In this document: one piece after another, positions 13,560 to 24,400 of the stretch
Layout of the letters: every line of letters starts with the position of its first letter
How positions within the stretch are numbered: the first letter of the stretch is position 1
From: Ignelater luminosus
Taxonomy: Eukaryota > Arthropoda > Insecta > Coleoptera > Elateridae
NCBI GenBank assembly: GCA_011009095.1
Contig: VTPC01000809.1
Location: 36,434-100,433, forward strand
Direction of reading: 5' to 3'
DNA length: 64,000 bases
Translations under genes and position numbers: made by a program
The notes under the pieces: generated by a model
What the model was told of the DNA's origin: nothing
The model's input: only the letters and a program-made list of their open reading frames with translations
Databases searched by the model: none

Positions 13560-14342
13560 GTATGAAATTTTATTGTGTTTTGTATGCTCATTTGTGAGGC
13601 CTGAGTGATATGCGCACTGTATGTTTGATCTTTGTGGTGGAAGGCTATCTGGCCACGATTTATTTCGGATTCTTTCACCGCGAATACATTAATTGTGAGT
13701 TATCTTACCTTTTTGGGTTTTTTTTTCTCTTTCGTTGGGTGCTTCCAATTTCCAATTTTTTTGGGATTTGCGAATACAGTTCTCAGGTACGTGCTTACTA
13801 GCGTTGTTAATAAAATCTTCCAATTCTTTCTTAGGAAGGCTTCCGTAATCGCTCTTAGCAATTACTTGCTGCACTAATGGCAAAAACCCACCTACATCTT
13901 GGTAAGTGAGGAATTTTTGTAATCATAGAACCGTTTTATAGCGAGAGTGTTTTGTTTCAAGGCTTTTTCCTTTCCTTTTTCCTTTTTTCTTATTCGTCAC
14001 ATCACCTTCTGTTGGATTTTCCCTGTTCGTCGCCGTTTGGGGACCGTTGGGTTCTCGTCAACCTGAAGGTCATTGGTGACCGCCGTCTACTGGGGTGAAA
14101 CCATTTTTTTTAATATAATTCCTTATTCCCCTAATTAATTTTCCTTCCCTTTCCTACAACCCTAGTAATACTTGATTTACATAATACCTACTGAACACTC
14201 CTATGATGTTGTTTATTTTGTTTATCGATTCAGTTAAATAACTTGAATTCATAGTTTTTGCATTTATAAAATAGTTCATAAAATTTATTGTTCGATTATT
14301 GTACGGTCCAAGGTTGGCTAACTGACGTCGAAGGTTACGCAC
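13560..14342 (-). pseudogene. unrecognised minus-strand coding-like remnant
   Basis: Three minus-strand open stretches follow one another in a plausible coding order. The first (14342 to 14154) contains LRRQLANLGPYNNRTINFMN and NSSYLTESINKIN. The second (about 14100-13980) is a Pro/Thr/Asn-rich basic linker with REPNGPQTATNRE and a lysine-rich run. The third (about 13910-13689) contains LPLVQQVIAKSDYGSLPKKE and ends in a Lys-rich tail. Composition (basic, polar, helical first block) would fit a gag-like or ORF1-like protein. I do not recognise the family. At least two frame breaks are needed to join the pieces. Confidence 0.35.
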
Positions 14343-17300
14343 CTGGTTGTATAGATATATTAAATTATCTATAATTTTTATTTTTCTCTATTTTGTGTCC
14401 CCGTTATAAAATACAACTGCAAATAATTCAAAACTAGAACCTACGAATGATTTTCAATACACCCTGATTCATTCGCAAAGTTGACCTTCCCTGAGACGCT
14501 GACATCCCGACGATCACCAACTACTATACGATCGTTTACTCAAGAGATGGCTTCTGCTCTCTTTCAATTCTTTAATTCAAAACCTCGGTACCTATGACCT
14601 TGCCGAATATCATATCCATAAACACCCCAAAATGATTTTAATGGAATGACTTTCATTCCATTATGACTTCGATTCACCTATTTTCCGATAAATTAGGTTA
14701 TTGACTTCATATCAACCACTGAACAAAGAAAAGAAAAAATGGAATTTTTTATTAACTTTCAGAATTAATTGAGGTTATCTTTGATTTTGTCTATTGAAAT
14801 GTAAAAACTATTTATTTATTAAAACAAAAAAAAATGCAAGACATGAGCAAGTCTACTTGTGGTGGTCTTCTTTCTGTACTTTAAGTACATATCTTTTATA
14901 GAAAGTTGGCAAAAACAATTTTTAGTGACCGACAGTTGCAAAAACTGTAGAAACGGCTAACCACCGTATGCAATTCTTCATTGTACTTCGAGTTTGCATT
15001 TCTGTAATGAGTACTGAGATGTAAGATCAGACAAAATGCCTTAAGAAATCTATTCTTTGGATTGCCGGTATTGCTTTAAAACATTCTGTATAAACAAATA
15101 GATAATAATTCAATTAAGTACCTACTTAAATAAAAAAAAGCTTACGTTTGAAGAATCGGAGACGTGTTTTACAGTTTTGAAGTTTTATACTTTTCATTCG
15201 TCCTATATAATTTAGTTAAATATGTCATTTGCGTAAGATAATTAAGAATAAAACCACTTTCTAATAAATATTATAGGTACTACGTAATCTACAAAGCTGC
15301 CTCTACAGATTAAATATAATCGAGATTCAATTTAAATTTTAGTTATTCCTTTGTATGTGCATACGTCAATAGCAATGTGGGTTGCAAACCAAACTCGTAG
15401 GACGCCAATTTTCGTATAAAGGTGAGAATGTTAAAGATTTCATGAGAGGGTAGAAACATTTTATTTTTATATGAAAGAACTCATCCACATAATTAATTTT
15501 AGTTTTATTTATAAAACTCACGTTTACCCCTAAAATGTTTCCATCAACACAGATTTAAATGGCATGCGTGGGAGGGATGTTGTCATCTTTGAAAGTTTCA
15601 AATTTTTGCTCTAGTCGCGCTATAAATAAAAACAACAACGTTATACATACAATTTGTATGTATTTATCCTGAAGTTTCTCCTTGAATTCGTAAAGGCAAA
15701 CTGAAGATAATCAACATAGGATTTTTTATCTTTGTCGGTTTACCCAGTGGAGTTACTTTCTTTTTGCTCTTGTATCAAATCACATCTATTTCTAGTAACA
15801 GTAACTCTATTTTCACTGACTAGCTTGATCCGTTGTATGTAGATTGTGATGAAATATTCATATAGAAGCTTTTTCAGCAGATCATTTTGTATTCGGATAT
15901 CGTTTTTGTTTTAATTATTTTTGTTAACTATTAGTGCACGCTTTCTTTTGCTAAAGTGAAGATTTACCAGTAAGACGCTACAAAAAGCGAATAGTTTTGT
16001 ATCGTTATATTAAAAATGCGTGTTTGTTGTATCCGCCACCTATGACATTTCATATTAAACTTTAGCGAAACTTAGAAGCTATGACAAATATTTTTCTGTT
16101 ACACTTATTTACAGAGAACTTCCTTTAGTGAGTAAATTGACGCAATACTTGAAGTCTGTGATAAAGTATACGACTGCGACAACAAGGATTCGTTATAAGT
16201 TTTTATCCACATTTCTTTCGTTACCTGTTAGGAACTGTTTACAAAACTATCATGTACCTGCAAACGTCTATTGCTCTATTTTGTTTCCACTACTTTGTGA
16301 ATAAGATTACACTGCCAATTTACATCTCATTCAACTGTTAAGCAAAACAAATATGTTTTGAAAGAAGTACCGTTTAAAGACCGAATGGTGCTGAATTACT
16401 AGTCAAGTTCTGGAATTGTACTTCGGAAAAGCATTGATAGATATCAGTGCTTCGGAATGATTGTAAGTGGATTTGCATTTTTCGGTGAAATAGTTCTGCA
16501 TAAAACTGAACTTTGCGATATTTTTCAAAGTTTAATTTAAAGCCTCTCATAATTACCAATGAAAGCCGTTACTGAACATGATCACCGAAAATCTCATTTT
16601 ACTGAAAAACGATACCTTTAAAAGCAGGTTGAGTGTAGTTTACAAAACTGATCAAGGCATTAATGTTAGTTTTTGGAATAATCGACACTACACTCTTATA
16701 CAAAGCAACTCCGCAATCAAATGTCATATCCAAAATACCAAAAAGAAAGTTTGGCAAAATTCGATCCTACTCAAAAACCAGGCATCTCATCAACGTGGTT
16801 TATTCTTCTTTCTTAGATGAATATTGCTAATCGTTATGTGATTCTCAAGTTAGGGTCTACGATAATAAGGCATATCTGATTGAGCGCCGCCGATCATTTT
16901 CTTACATTTACGATGTGGCAATCCAATTATGAAAAGATCTAAGAATGGTGTGAATAAGATGAGAGCCAGATTCGACAATACCGATTTAGACTATGTACCC
17001 TTGATTTATAGCTAGGAGAACTGTTGACTAACTTTTTTAAATCTTTTTTTTACTGTTTAGATAGATAACAACAAAAGAGTCAATTTTTATAATGACTCTG
17101 TCATGTTAAGGAAAGACTTCGGTTGATCGTCTATTTAGTTGGGAAAACCAAAATATAATGTCCACCTTCTCAAAACTCAAGTCTTTGGTTATACTTCTTA
17201 GACTTCACCCTACATATGCATGCCAAAGTGGTGTATGACACAGAGGTGAAAGTATTATGAACAGAGCTTCAGCAATACTTAGCAACTTCTTTGAGCATTT

Positions 17301-17399
17301 AGCCTTACATCAGTAATAGAGAACTCTGCCGGTGCAAATCTCTACTTCCCCTACACTCTGGGTACATCTATGAGTAAGCAAAATAAAAATCTTTTTTTT
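14343..17399. other. noncoding stretch, nothing recognised
   Basis: A short hairpin (TGGAATG...CATTCCA) lies near 14640-14663. Otherwise unremarkable AT-rich sequence. Confidence 0.5.
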
Positions 17400-17478
17400 T
17401 TTCAAGTATTATATGCATCCTGGGGCGACCAGAAAGTAGTATCCATGGACATTACAGAACTGGTCGTAGAATAGACAT

Positions 17479-18180
17479 TTGCGGACGCCCAGGAGCGGAG
17501 ATCAGCTTTGGCTGGAGTATCTACCCCTATGGAAACCAACAACAAGAAACAAACTGAGCAGATCGGGAATATACCGGAGTCCAGAAAAAGAAACTGCGCA
17601 ACGCGCAGAAAACATCTGTCGGGACTTGAACGGCAGCAGAAAAAAATCATCACCCAGAAGTCAGCAACCAGCTGCGACGGCTGGTTTATCCAAAGCAGAA
17701 GGAACCAAGAGCTTGCATATGCAAATCCAACTAAACAGACATCAAGACAGATCAAAAAGCACAGAAAACAACTGCAAACTCTGTCTTATAGTAACGCTGC
17801 TAAAGAGTTTAAGATGGCGGTTGTCTACGCCAGACACTTTGACACAACTCTGAACCAGGAACAAGCAGACCTGGTTCAAAACAAAATATTGAAACTGGTT
17901 GACGCCAGTCCCGAGGGGCGCCGCCTCTAAAGTTTCTCAATGTCAAATTTGCAGTAGGAATCCTCTGGGTGCACTGGGCAAATGTAGAGACCAAGCACCA
18001 GTTGAGGAAGACAGTCCTGAAGATGGAATGTCTTTAGGAGGGATCGAGTTGGATCTTGGTGAACTCGAAGGATTTTCCAAAGATGTCAAAAGTGCTGGTG
18101 TGAATCCCAGACGCATCAGTCACCACAGCTTACGAATCGTACAGAAAGCGCAAAGGACCAGATCCTAATCTTCTCTATCA
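17479..18180 (+). pseudogene. ORF1-like protein of the non-LTR element (degenerate)
   Basis: Frames at 17479-17853 and 17508-17930 overlap. The better one contains LSGLERQQKK, typical of the basic start of insect non-LTR ORF1 proteins, then a Lys/Arg/Gln-rich linker. It continues with YSNAAKEFKMAVV and LNQEQADLVQNKILKLVDAS, matching the form 'KVAILPxxYPxxxLTxEQxxLVQxxL' of the DUF4780-like ORF1 domain. A frame change near 17930 leads to IELDLGELEGFSKDV and, near 18120-18175, to SYRKRKGPDP. The mixed frames show small indels. The opposite-strand hydrophobic reading frame at 17402-17755 is a shadow. Confidence 0.6.
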
Positions 18181-18439
18181 ATAAAAAGATTTTGAAGTTC
18201 TAAAGACTGAGGTTCAAGGTCTTCTGGGGGTTAGAAACTTTATAGTACCTGAAGGTCGAGAAAACTACCGAAGACGAGGGTAGCTTTGATAAACCTGCAT
18301 CATAGCAAAACAAGGACTTCGGTGAAGCAAAGCTATGACATTACCCTCATCAAGAAACCTTCGACCTTCAAAGAGAAAGTAAGTGATCTGGGCGAGGTGG
18401 GTGTAACACACACTCAACTCCCAGAACATAAATACTTGT

Positions 18440-20125
18440 AAACAAGAGATTCAAAGTGGTGGCTCTAACAGACCTCTGTTCTAGGGACGTAAACGCTAAG
18501 CCGACGGAAACAACAGATGGAGAAGGATCGAGGAATCTTATGGTTGAATCAAACTACTTTCCGTACAAAAGTACAGAATTTGAATTTATTGTAGCAAATA
18601 ATTTAGACATAATAAACACTGGAAAGAGACCTACCATATAGGCAGGAAGTTATTGATATTACATTAGCCATTAACTATGTTAGCATTTTTATTAAAAAGT
18701 GAAGAGGATCTACATAATGAGAAAAGTTGTTCGGGTCACAGACACATCTGATTTGACACTAAAACTTCAAAGCAAAAGAACAGTATATCAGAACCCTAGA
18801 AGAATGGATTAGGAGTGCATTAAAACAGACCTAAATCACAATCTTCAGAGTATGAACGACAACATTAAGGACAGGTAAAGGTTCGGAGTTGCCTTAGAGC
18901 AACTAGAAGGAGCCATAATCACAGCCATCAACAAAGACTGCCCTCAAACAGAAAGGGATACAACCACCTGAATATGGTGAAATAATGACTTTTCTAAAAT
19001 GAAAAAAGCAGTACACAAAGTGTTTAACATGTGGGTCGAGTTCAGAGAAGCCCTCCCTCTATACAAGACCGTTACGAAGGCAAAAAGAAATACGTAGAGA
19101 AGGCACTATGAGGAGGTAGATAGTGCTGTCATATGCGCCAGGCTCCAACAGATACTCTCTAGAGAAAATTGTAAAGTTATAACAACTGTTTAAGCTCCAA
19201 GTGGCTACACAAAAACAAAGAGGGAGACAATAGCAAGTTGATAAAGGTCCACTTTGCTACGGTAACAATCATAGAGAGCACAAATGAAAACAGGGGTAGC
19301 ACAGAAGTTCCAAACAGGGTAGCCAGAATGGATTGGACTGTTTCAGAAAGTGTAAGTTCCTATGACGAGATCTAATGAGCCGTAAACTCATTTGAATCTT
19401 ACAAATCTTCAGGCCCTGATGGGATTCTACCTACGATGTCACAACAAAGAATAGACATCCTGTCTAGTAAACTTGTAAGAATCTTCAGGGCAAGCCTATG
19501 GGCTATATACCAATGAAATAGAGGTACATTTTAGTTTTATTTATACTTAAGTCAGAAAGATTCTCTGCACTGACCAAGTCCTTAAGGTCAATAAATCTTA
19601 TGCTGCTAGATATGCACATCAAAGGTAGTATGGTGGCTGAAAGGCTTATATAGGAATCAGTATGCATAAAGGGCAGGTGTCTCAACAGAAACCGTCTTGC
19701 ACCAGGTAGTTGATAGGGTGTAAAAGAAAAAAAAATCAAAAGGAGGTGGCGCTGGGGGCTTTTCTTGACGTAGAAAAGACCTTCGGCAATACCTCTTTTG
19801 TAGCAATTATCACCGCGTGCAGAAAGTACGGACTCGAAGAAGTCTGTTGGAGGTGGATTGAGTTCATGCCCAAAGCCAGAATAATACACTTTACCTTCCT
19901 GGGAAAAGAATATGCAACTAGAGTGGTAGAAAGTTGTCTTCTACTATGGTTCTACTTCTACTGGTTGTTTATAAACTTCACACTTAAGGTCTTTGCGTCA
20001 TAAGCTATGCTGATGATATAACAATCATAGTTCAGGGCATATTCACAGCTACCATCTGGGGAAGGATGCAAATGGTCCTGAGTATAGCATCAGACTTCTT
20101 GATTTGACTTTCTCGATTAGAAATC
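18440..20125 (+). pseudogene. ORF2 of the non-LTR element: endonuclease plus reverse transcriptase (degenerate)
   Basis: Landmarks in order: DVNAKPTETTDGEGSRNLM (about 18488-18545); FIVANNLDIINTGKRPTI then, after a frame change, YRQEVIDITL (about 18580-18665); GHRHI-FD at about 18733-18760, standing for the endonuclease SDHRHI.F motif; NPRR and KAVHKVFNM / KAKRNT in the linker; KSSGPDGILPTM (about 19405-19440); ALGAFLDVEKTFGNTSF (from 19749) with motif A Asp at 19767-19769; and SYADDITIIVQG with the catalytic YADD at 20006-20017. About ten stops or frame changes interrupt it. The signature ALGAFLD...NTSF plus SDHRHI points to the R1/LOA side of the non-LTR tree (family knowledge). Confidence 0.8.
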
Positions 20126-20221
20126 CAACGACGACGTTAGAGTGAGTGCTACAGTACCACATCAATAAAATTACCAGTCAAGTTGATTTTGAATATTTCT
20201 TGTCGCTACATGCTATACTTG

Positions 20222-20300
20222 GTTTAAATATACAGTCTGCTCATTTTATCACGTTACAGTTATAGGCGTTATAGGCAACACAAATTGCTTGAACACATGG
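20222..20300 (+). repeat. short interspersed repeat, copy 1
   Basis: CTGCTCATTTTAT and TAGGCAACACAA occur here with 19 or so extra bases between them. They recur without that spacer, inverted, at 24330-24400. This is a small dispersed repeat of unknown class. Confidence 0.4.
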
Positions 20301-23300
20301 GCTTCGTAAGTGGTAACCAGTCAAAAAATTTGAAGAAATTATTAATTGGCAATTTGACATTTAAGTCATTAATATTAGTCTGCCATAAAGAAGAGTTGAT
20401 CTTAGTTATTAAAAACTGAGTAAGAACGAAAATTCAATCATCTGCAGTATGTGTTTCCTATCCCTATGTAACGCGATCAAGTGGTCACAGTGTATATTTC
20501 AATTTTTTATGGTTTACCGTAAATTAACATTATAAAATAGGCAATAAATAATTTGTATCTGTCATTAAATACAACATCGTCTCTAATGTGGTTGATTATT
20601 GAATTTCGTCTTCATTGATAAGTTCTCTTATTGATAAAAGTTATAATTCGAATCCCAGATTCTCATTATAATTCATAATTAAATTACTGCTAATAAATCA
20701 GCAAAGGTGCGTATTTTAAAATGTTTAATAATTCTACAAATATTTTAACCCAAAGCAACAACCGCAAAGGAGATTATTTAATATTACCGAGAAAATTATT
20801 AAAATGCCACTTCTGCTTTGTTGAGATTCTCGAAAGCGTATACTTTTTAAAACTTGGCACAGAAAAGCTTGGAATCTTTATTAATTTTGAAACAGCCGCA
20901 ACTCGAACAAGCGGCTGTAAAATAGGTATAACATTCGTTTTAAAAATGCCATAAAAGTGATAATAATAATAATAATGAATAGATTCCCCTAATTTTGATT
21001 TTATTATTTCGATTTTATCGTTTAAGATCGATAAGCGTTACCTTATTATTTAGTAATGTCGTAATTCGACCGTTTATAGTTTTTTTACCTCGGTAAATTT
21101 ATTTTTAGCTAACAGCATAGACACATAAACAGAAATGGTTATTACACCCTTTAATGGAAGCCATAATATTTAGGTGTCATATATTCAACTACGTATACAG
21201 AGAACTAAAATGAAAACAAAATTATACCATCATCAATATAAATCTTTTATATTCAAACTTCCTTTTTTTTATTTTCGACAAATTTCACCAATGACCTACG
21301 TGGGTTACAATATTTTTTTAGTAACATTTGCCTTTAACCGATCCTACAGACCTCAGCATAATGGCTATTTAATTTTATAGGCCAGAAAGTTTTTGTGATC
21401 TCTTATAGGAAATAGTCTTAAAGGAAAAACTAAGTGTTAAAGCGTTACAAAGGGTCAGTCAAAGCTCGCAAAGTATTTAAAAACCTTTCGTTTGAGTATC
21501 ACACGGCAGTAGAAACAAAGTCACGCGTCAGTTGGGAAAAGTTACGATCCTCTGGTATTATCCTGCGTTGATAACATTGTCCTTGCTACGGCGAACACGT
21601 GTGTTGATAGTATCGCAGTCTAGGGTAGGTTGTCGAGCGATTCCCTTTCCCTTAGTTTTTAGATCCCGTGCATGTCGTAAATTCAGCAGAAAGTAGATGG
21701 TGCAGTGCAGGAAATTTATTTATGAATACTTTTGGCTTGCTTCCAATAAAACATGTTTCTTTGTGAATTTTTCAGTAGCCTTGTCTAGGTCACAATCAGA
21801 TCAATACCCATACACTGTCACTCTACGTGTGGATCACAATAACAGAAAACGTCACATCAATAAACCAATCCTATCCATTTAATCAGCAATTGTGTAACAT
21901 TATAAGTGCATCTGACATCATTAATAACTTCTCACAACGTACTTGAACATCGAAAAGTCCAATACTTCAAAAAAATGCGACAGTTGATTACTGGCGCAGT
22001 CATAAATTAGATTGGGACAGGATTAAGTTAGGTTAGGGATGGTTACGTCGCAGTCAGGGGGCTAAGAGTTTTTTTAGTGCCGGCCATAAGTTCCCGTTGG
22101 ACTTTATGTAATAGATTATGGTCATCTCTATTTTAGGGAGACATTGTGCACTCGGAATAATGTAACCTCATCTAGAAATTCTGTGCGTTCCTAATGTAAC
22201 ACAATAAAATACTGTGTATAAGGGAGAAAATGCCTAGGGTTATGATCTATAAAGTTAAAGCCTATATATATGAGCTCATTTTACATCTAAAACGCGTTAG
22301 GTTCACGTTCAATAAAGCCAATTAAAATTGCGAATTTTGGTTAAGACAATTTACAAATTCGCTCTCTTAGAGATATTTGGGTTCCTTATTCAATTATGCC
22401 TGTTCTTTTTAATTTGCCAAATGATCATTCAAAACGAGGAAAAAAACGAGCTTCCTGACAACTGAAAGAATTCCAATAAAAGCTAACAAAGAAGCTTCAA
22501 ATTTTTCAACTTTAACGTGTATTGCTATTTACGTCCTTTTACAAATGCTTCTTCACTTCCTGATGTTATTCGCTTACTGCTTATAAAACTGACGGAAGTG
22601 AAGCGAAGGAACACAATTGTTTTTATTTCGCTCTCTCTTTTTATCTAATATTTTTTAAAAAAGGTTTGTCGGAATTATTGATTTGTTCCTTTTGTTAATT
22701 TGTAATTGGTAATAAATTTCTATTATTGTTGCTAACATATTAAATTTTCCATTTAACAATAAATGACAATACAAGTATTATCTTTTGTAATTGACACTAA
22801 TCGCATTTAGAGAGTTTTTCGCCCCTCTTTCATTACAGCAAAAGGCAATCCATTTCAGAGAACAGTAAAATTGGTATAAACACAAAATAAATGCGGTACC
22901 GAAATGATCAACCGATTTATGCATTGGTTATTTGTAACTATGTAGTAAAACTGTCAATTTTATTCCAGTTTTAAGCACCACTACTGGCTAAATTGCGAAC
23001 GTTTTTCTAACTATTTTTACCTGTCTCATTTCAATTCAATTGTATCGTTTACTTTGTAGATCGTAACATTTTCTTAAAATATCTTGAGAAGCTATACTTT
23101 AAAACACCTATTAAACACGAAAAAACTGGAAACAAGACCTTTTACAATGTGTAACAGACGTACCATAACTTGAAAAGAAACATAAGTAGACTAATCGACT
23201 TTCTGAGAATAGTTCAGTTTTTATTTGGAGAACTTGCCATTTATTTCTTGAACGTCTGTATAGTCCAAACAATTTTTATAATTTAATATAAGGCCAGATA

Positions 23301-23360
23301 TTGAGAAGAATCTTCTTAATAAGATACGTAACACTATTTTCTAGACTTTTATCTTTTAAA
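20301..23360. other. noncoding stretch, nothing recognised
   Basis: A short (TAA)n run near 20960 and a more GC-balanced part at 21530-21660 and 22010-22200, without coding signals. Confidence 0.5.
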
Positions 23361-24214
23361 GGTGTTAAGCATTAGTGTCGAAAGAGAGCTCAGATAAATG
23401 TCAGTGTCATTAAAAAATTTCTTGTTTTTCCGATATTTCAAGAACAAATTGAGAGATTTTCTAAATGCTTGTTACTCTTAGGTGCTTACTATTCTACGCA
23501 TGTAGTTTTATGTTTGATATCTTCACCAGACGGGGAAATTGCAGGGGGGGAACTCCTCTGTGCCAAGGAAGATTGTTACATCACTGGAAAGTTAAAAAAT
23601 TTTTCTCTTTTGGGAATTAATAGTTGATTTGACAAAAGAAGTTACTCTTGCATTTTTCTAAATCTTTTTAATTAAGATCATGCACTGTCTCAAAAACAAG
23701 ACGTAACTATTCGCATCGCATTGCTTGACAGAAAGTAAGCCTATTTTGTTCTATAACTTTTTTTCCTACCGTGCGTCATTTTTGAGATGCAGGGTGTCAA
23801 AGTTTACTTAAAAACATGAAACGTCGACACCCTGTATCTTAAAAACGGTACACTTTTAGGAAGAAAATTATAGGATAAAGTTGGATTGATTTTTGCCGGA
23901 GAATGTGATGCGAATAATTGCATCTTGTATGTGACACAACATATGACCTTACTATAGGTCGTTGAATTGGAGAGATTTTGAACATCCAATTTTACGAGAA
24001 AATCATGCACTCTACGGGAAAAATTTATTGTTAATTGCGAAAATAGAAAGAACTTTTAATTTCTCAGTGGCGTAACATGTTTCTTTAAAGATGCAATTCC
24101 GCCTCTAATGAAGATATCCTAATATCTTGCCTTGTTCTTGAAATATCAAGAAAACAAGAAATTTTAAATAAAGCCTTTGAACTTAGCTTTTGACACTATT
24201 TTTGTTAACGCCCT
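23361..24214. repeat. large imperfect inverted repeat (arms about 440 and 390 bp, spacer about 27 bp)
   Basis: The left arm 23361-23798 and the right arm 23826-24214 are reverse complements along nearly their whole length, with indels. From the outer to the inner end the shared blocks are AGTGTC, AAATTTCTTGTTTT, GATATTTCAAGAACAA, GATATCTTCA, the TTACRYCACTG/AAAG region, ATTCGCATC, ATAAYTTTTYTTCCTA and finally AGATRCAGGGTGTC beside the centre. The outer ends carry GGTGTTAA (left) and, inverted, GGGCGTTAAC (right). This could be two copies of one interspersed repeat inserted head to head, or a foldback element. A transcript would form a very long hairpin. Confidence 0.75.
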
Positions 24215-24329
24215 GTGTACTTTTACGTCTTTGTGAATTCGAGATAAAATCCTGGTTTTTATCTCTAGGTTCTTTTAGTACACTTTTATCTTCATTAATA
24301 TTCTTGAAGATAATTTTGATATTTCCATA

Positions 24330-24400
24330 GAATTCATGCTCATGCTACTTGTGTTGCCTATAAAATGAGCAGACCATATACTCATCAAGTCCAATAACTA
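24330..24400 (-). repeat. short interspersed repeat, copy 2
   Basis: Reverse complement of this stretch reads TATGGTCTGCTCATTTTATA then GGCAACACAA, matching the 20.22-kb copy apart from an internal length difference. Confidence 0.4.

Larger units (their letters stand above)
17400..20130 (+). mobile_element. 3'-truncated R1/LOA-like non-LTR retrotransposon
   Basis: A degenerate ORF1-like region (17479-18180) is followed on the same strand by endonuclease, linker and reverse transcriptase segments (18440-20125). Recognisable homology stops soon after the YADD box. Thumb and RNase H regions are missing, so this copy lacks its 3' part. Multiple stops and frameshifts show it is dead. A separate RNase H piece of the same kind of element lies at 32.2-32.8 kb on the same strand. 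The two cannot be one interrupted insertion because the beat Ig2 exon lies between them. Confidence 0.8.

Noticed and set aside
17402-17755. A 117-codon minus-strand hydrophobic frame that looks membrane-like.
   Set aside because: It is the exact antisense of the degenerate ORF1-like sequence, whose plus-strand motifs are recognisable; the hydrophobicity is a by-product.
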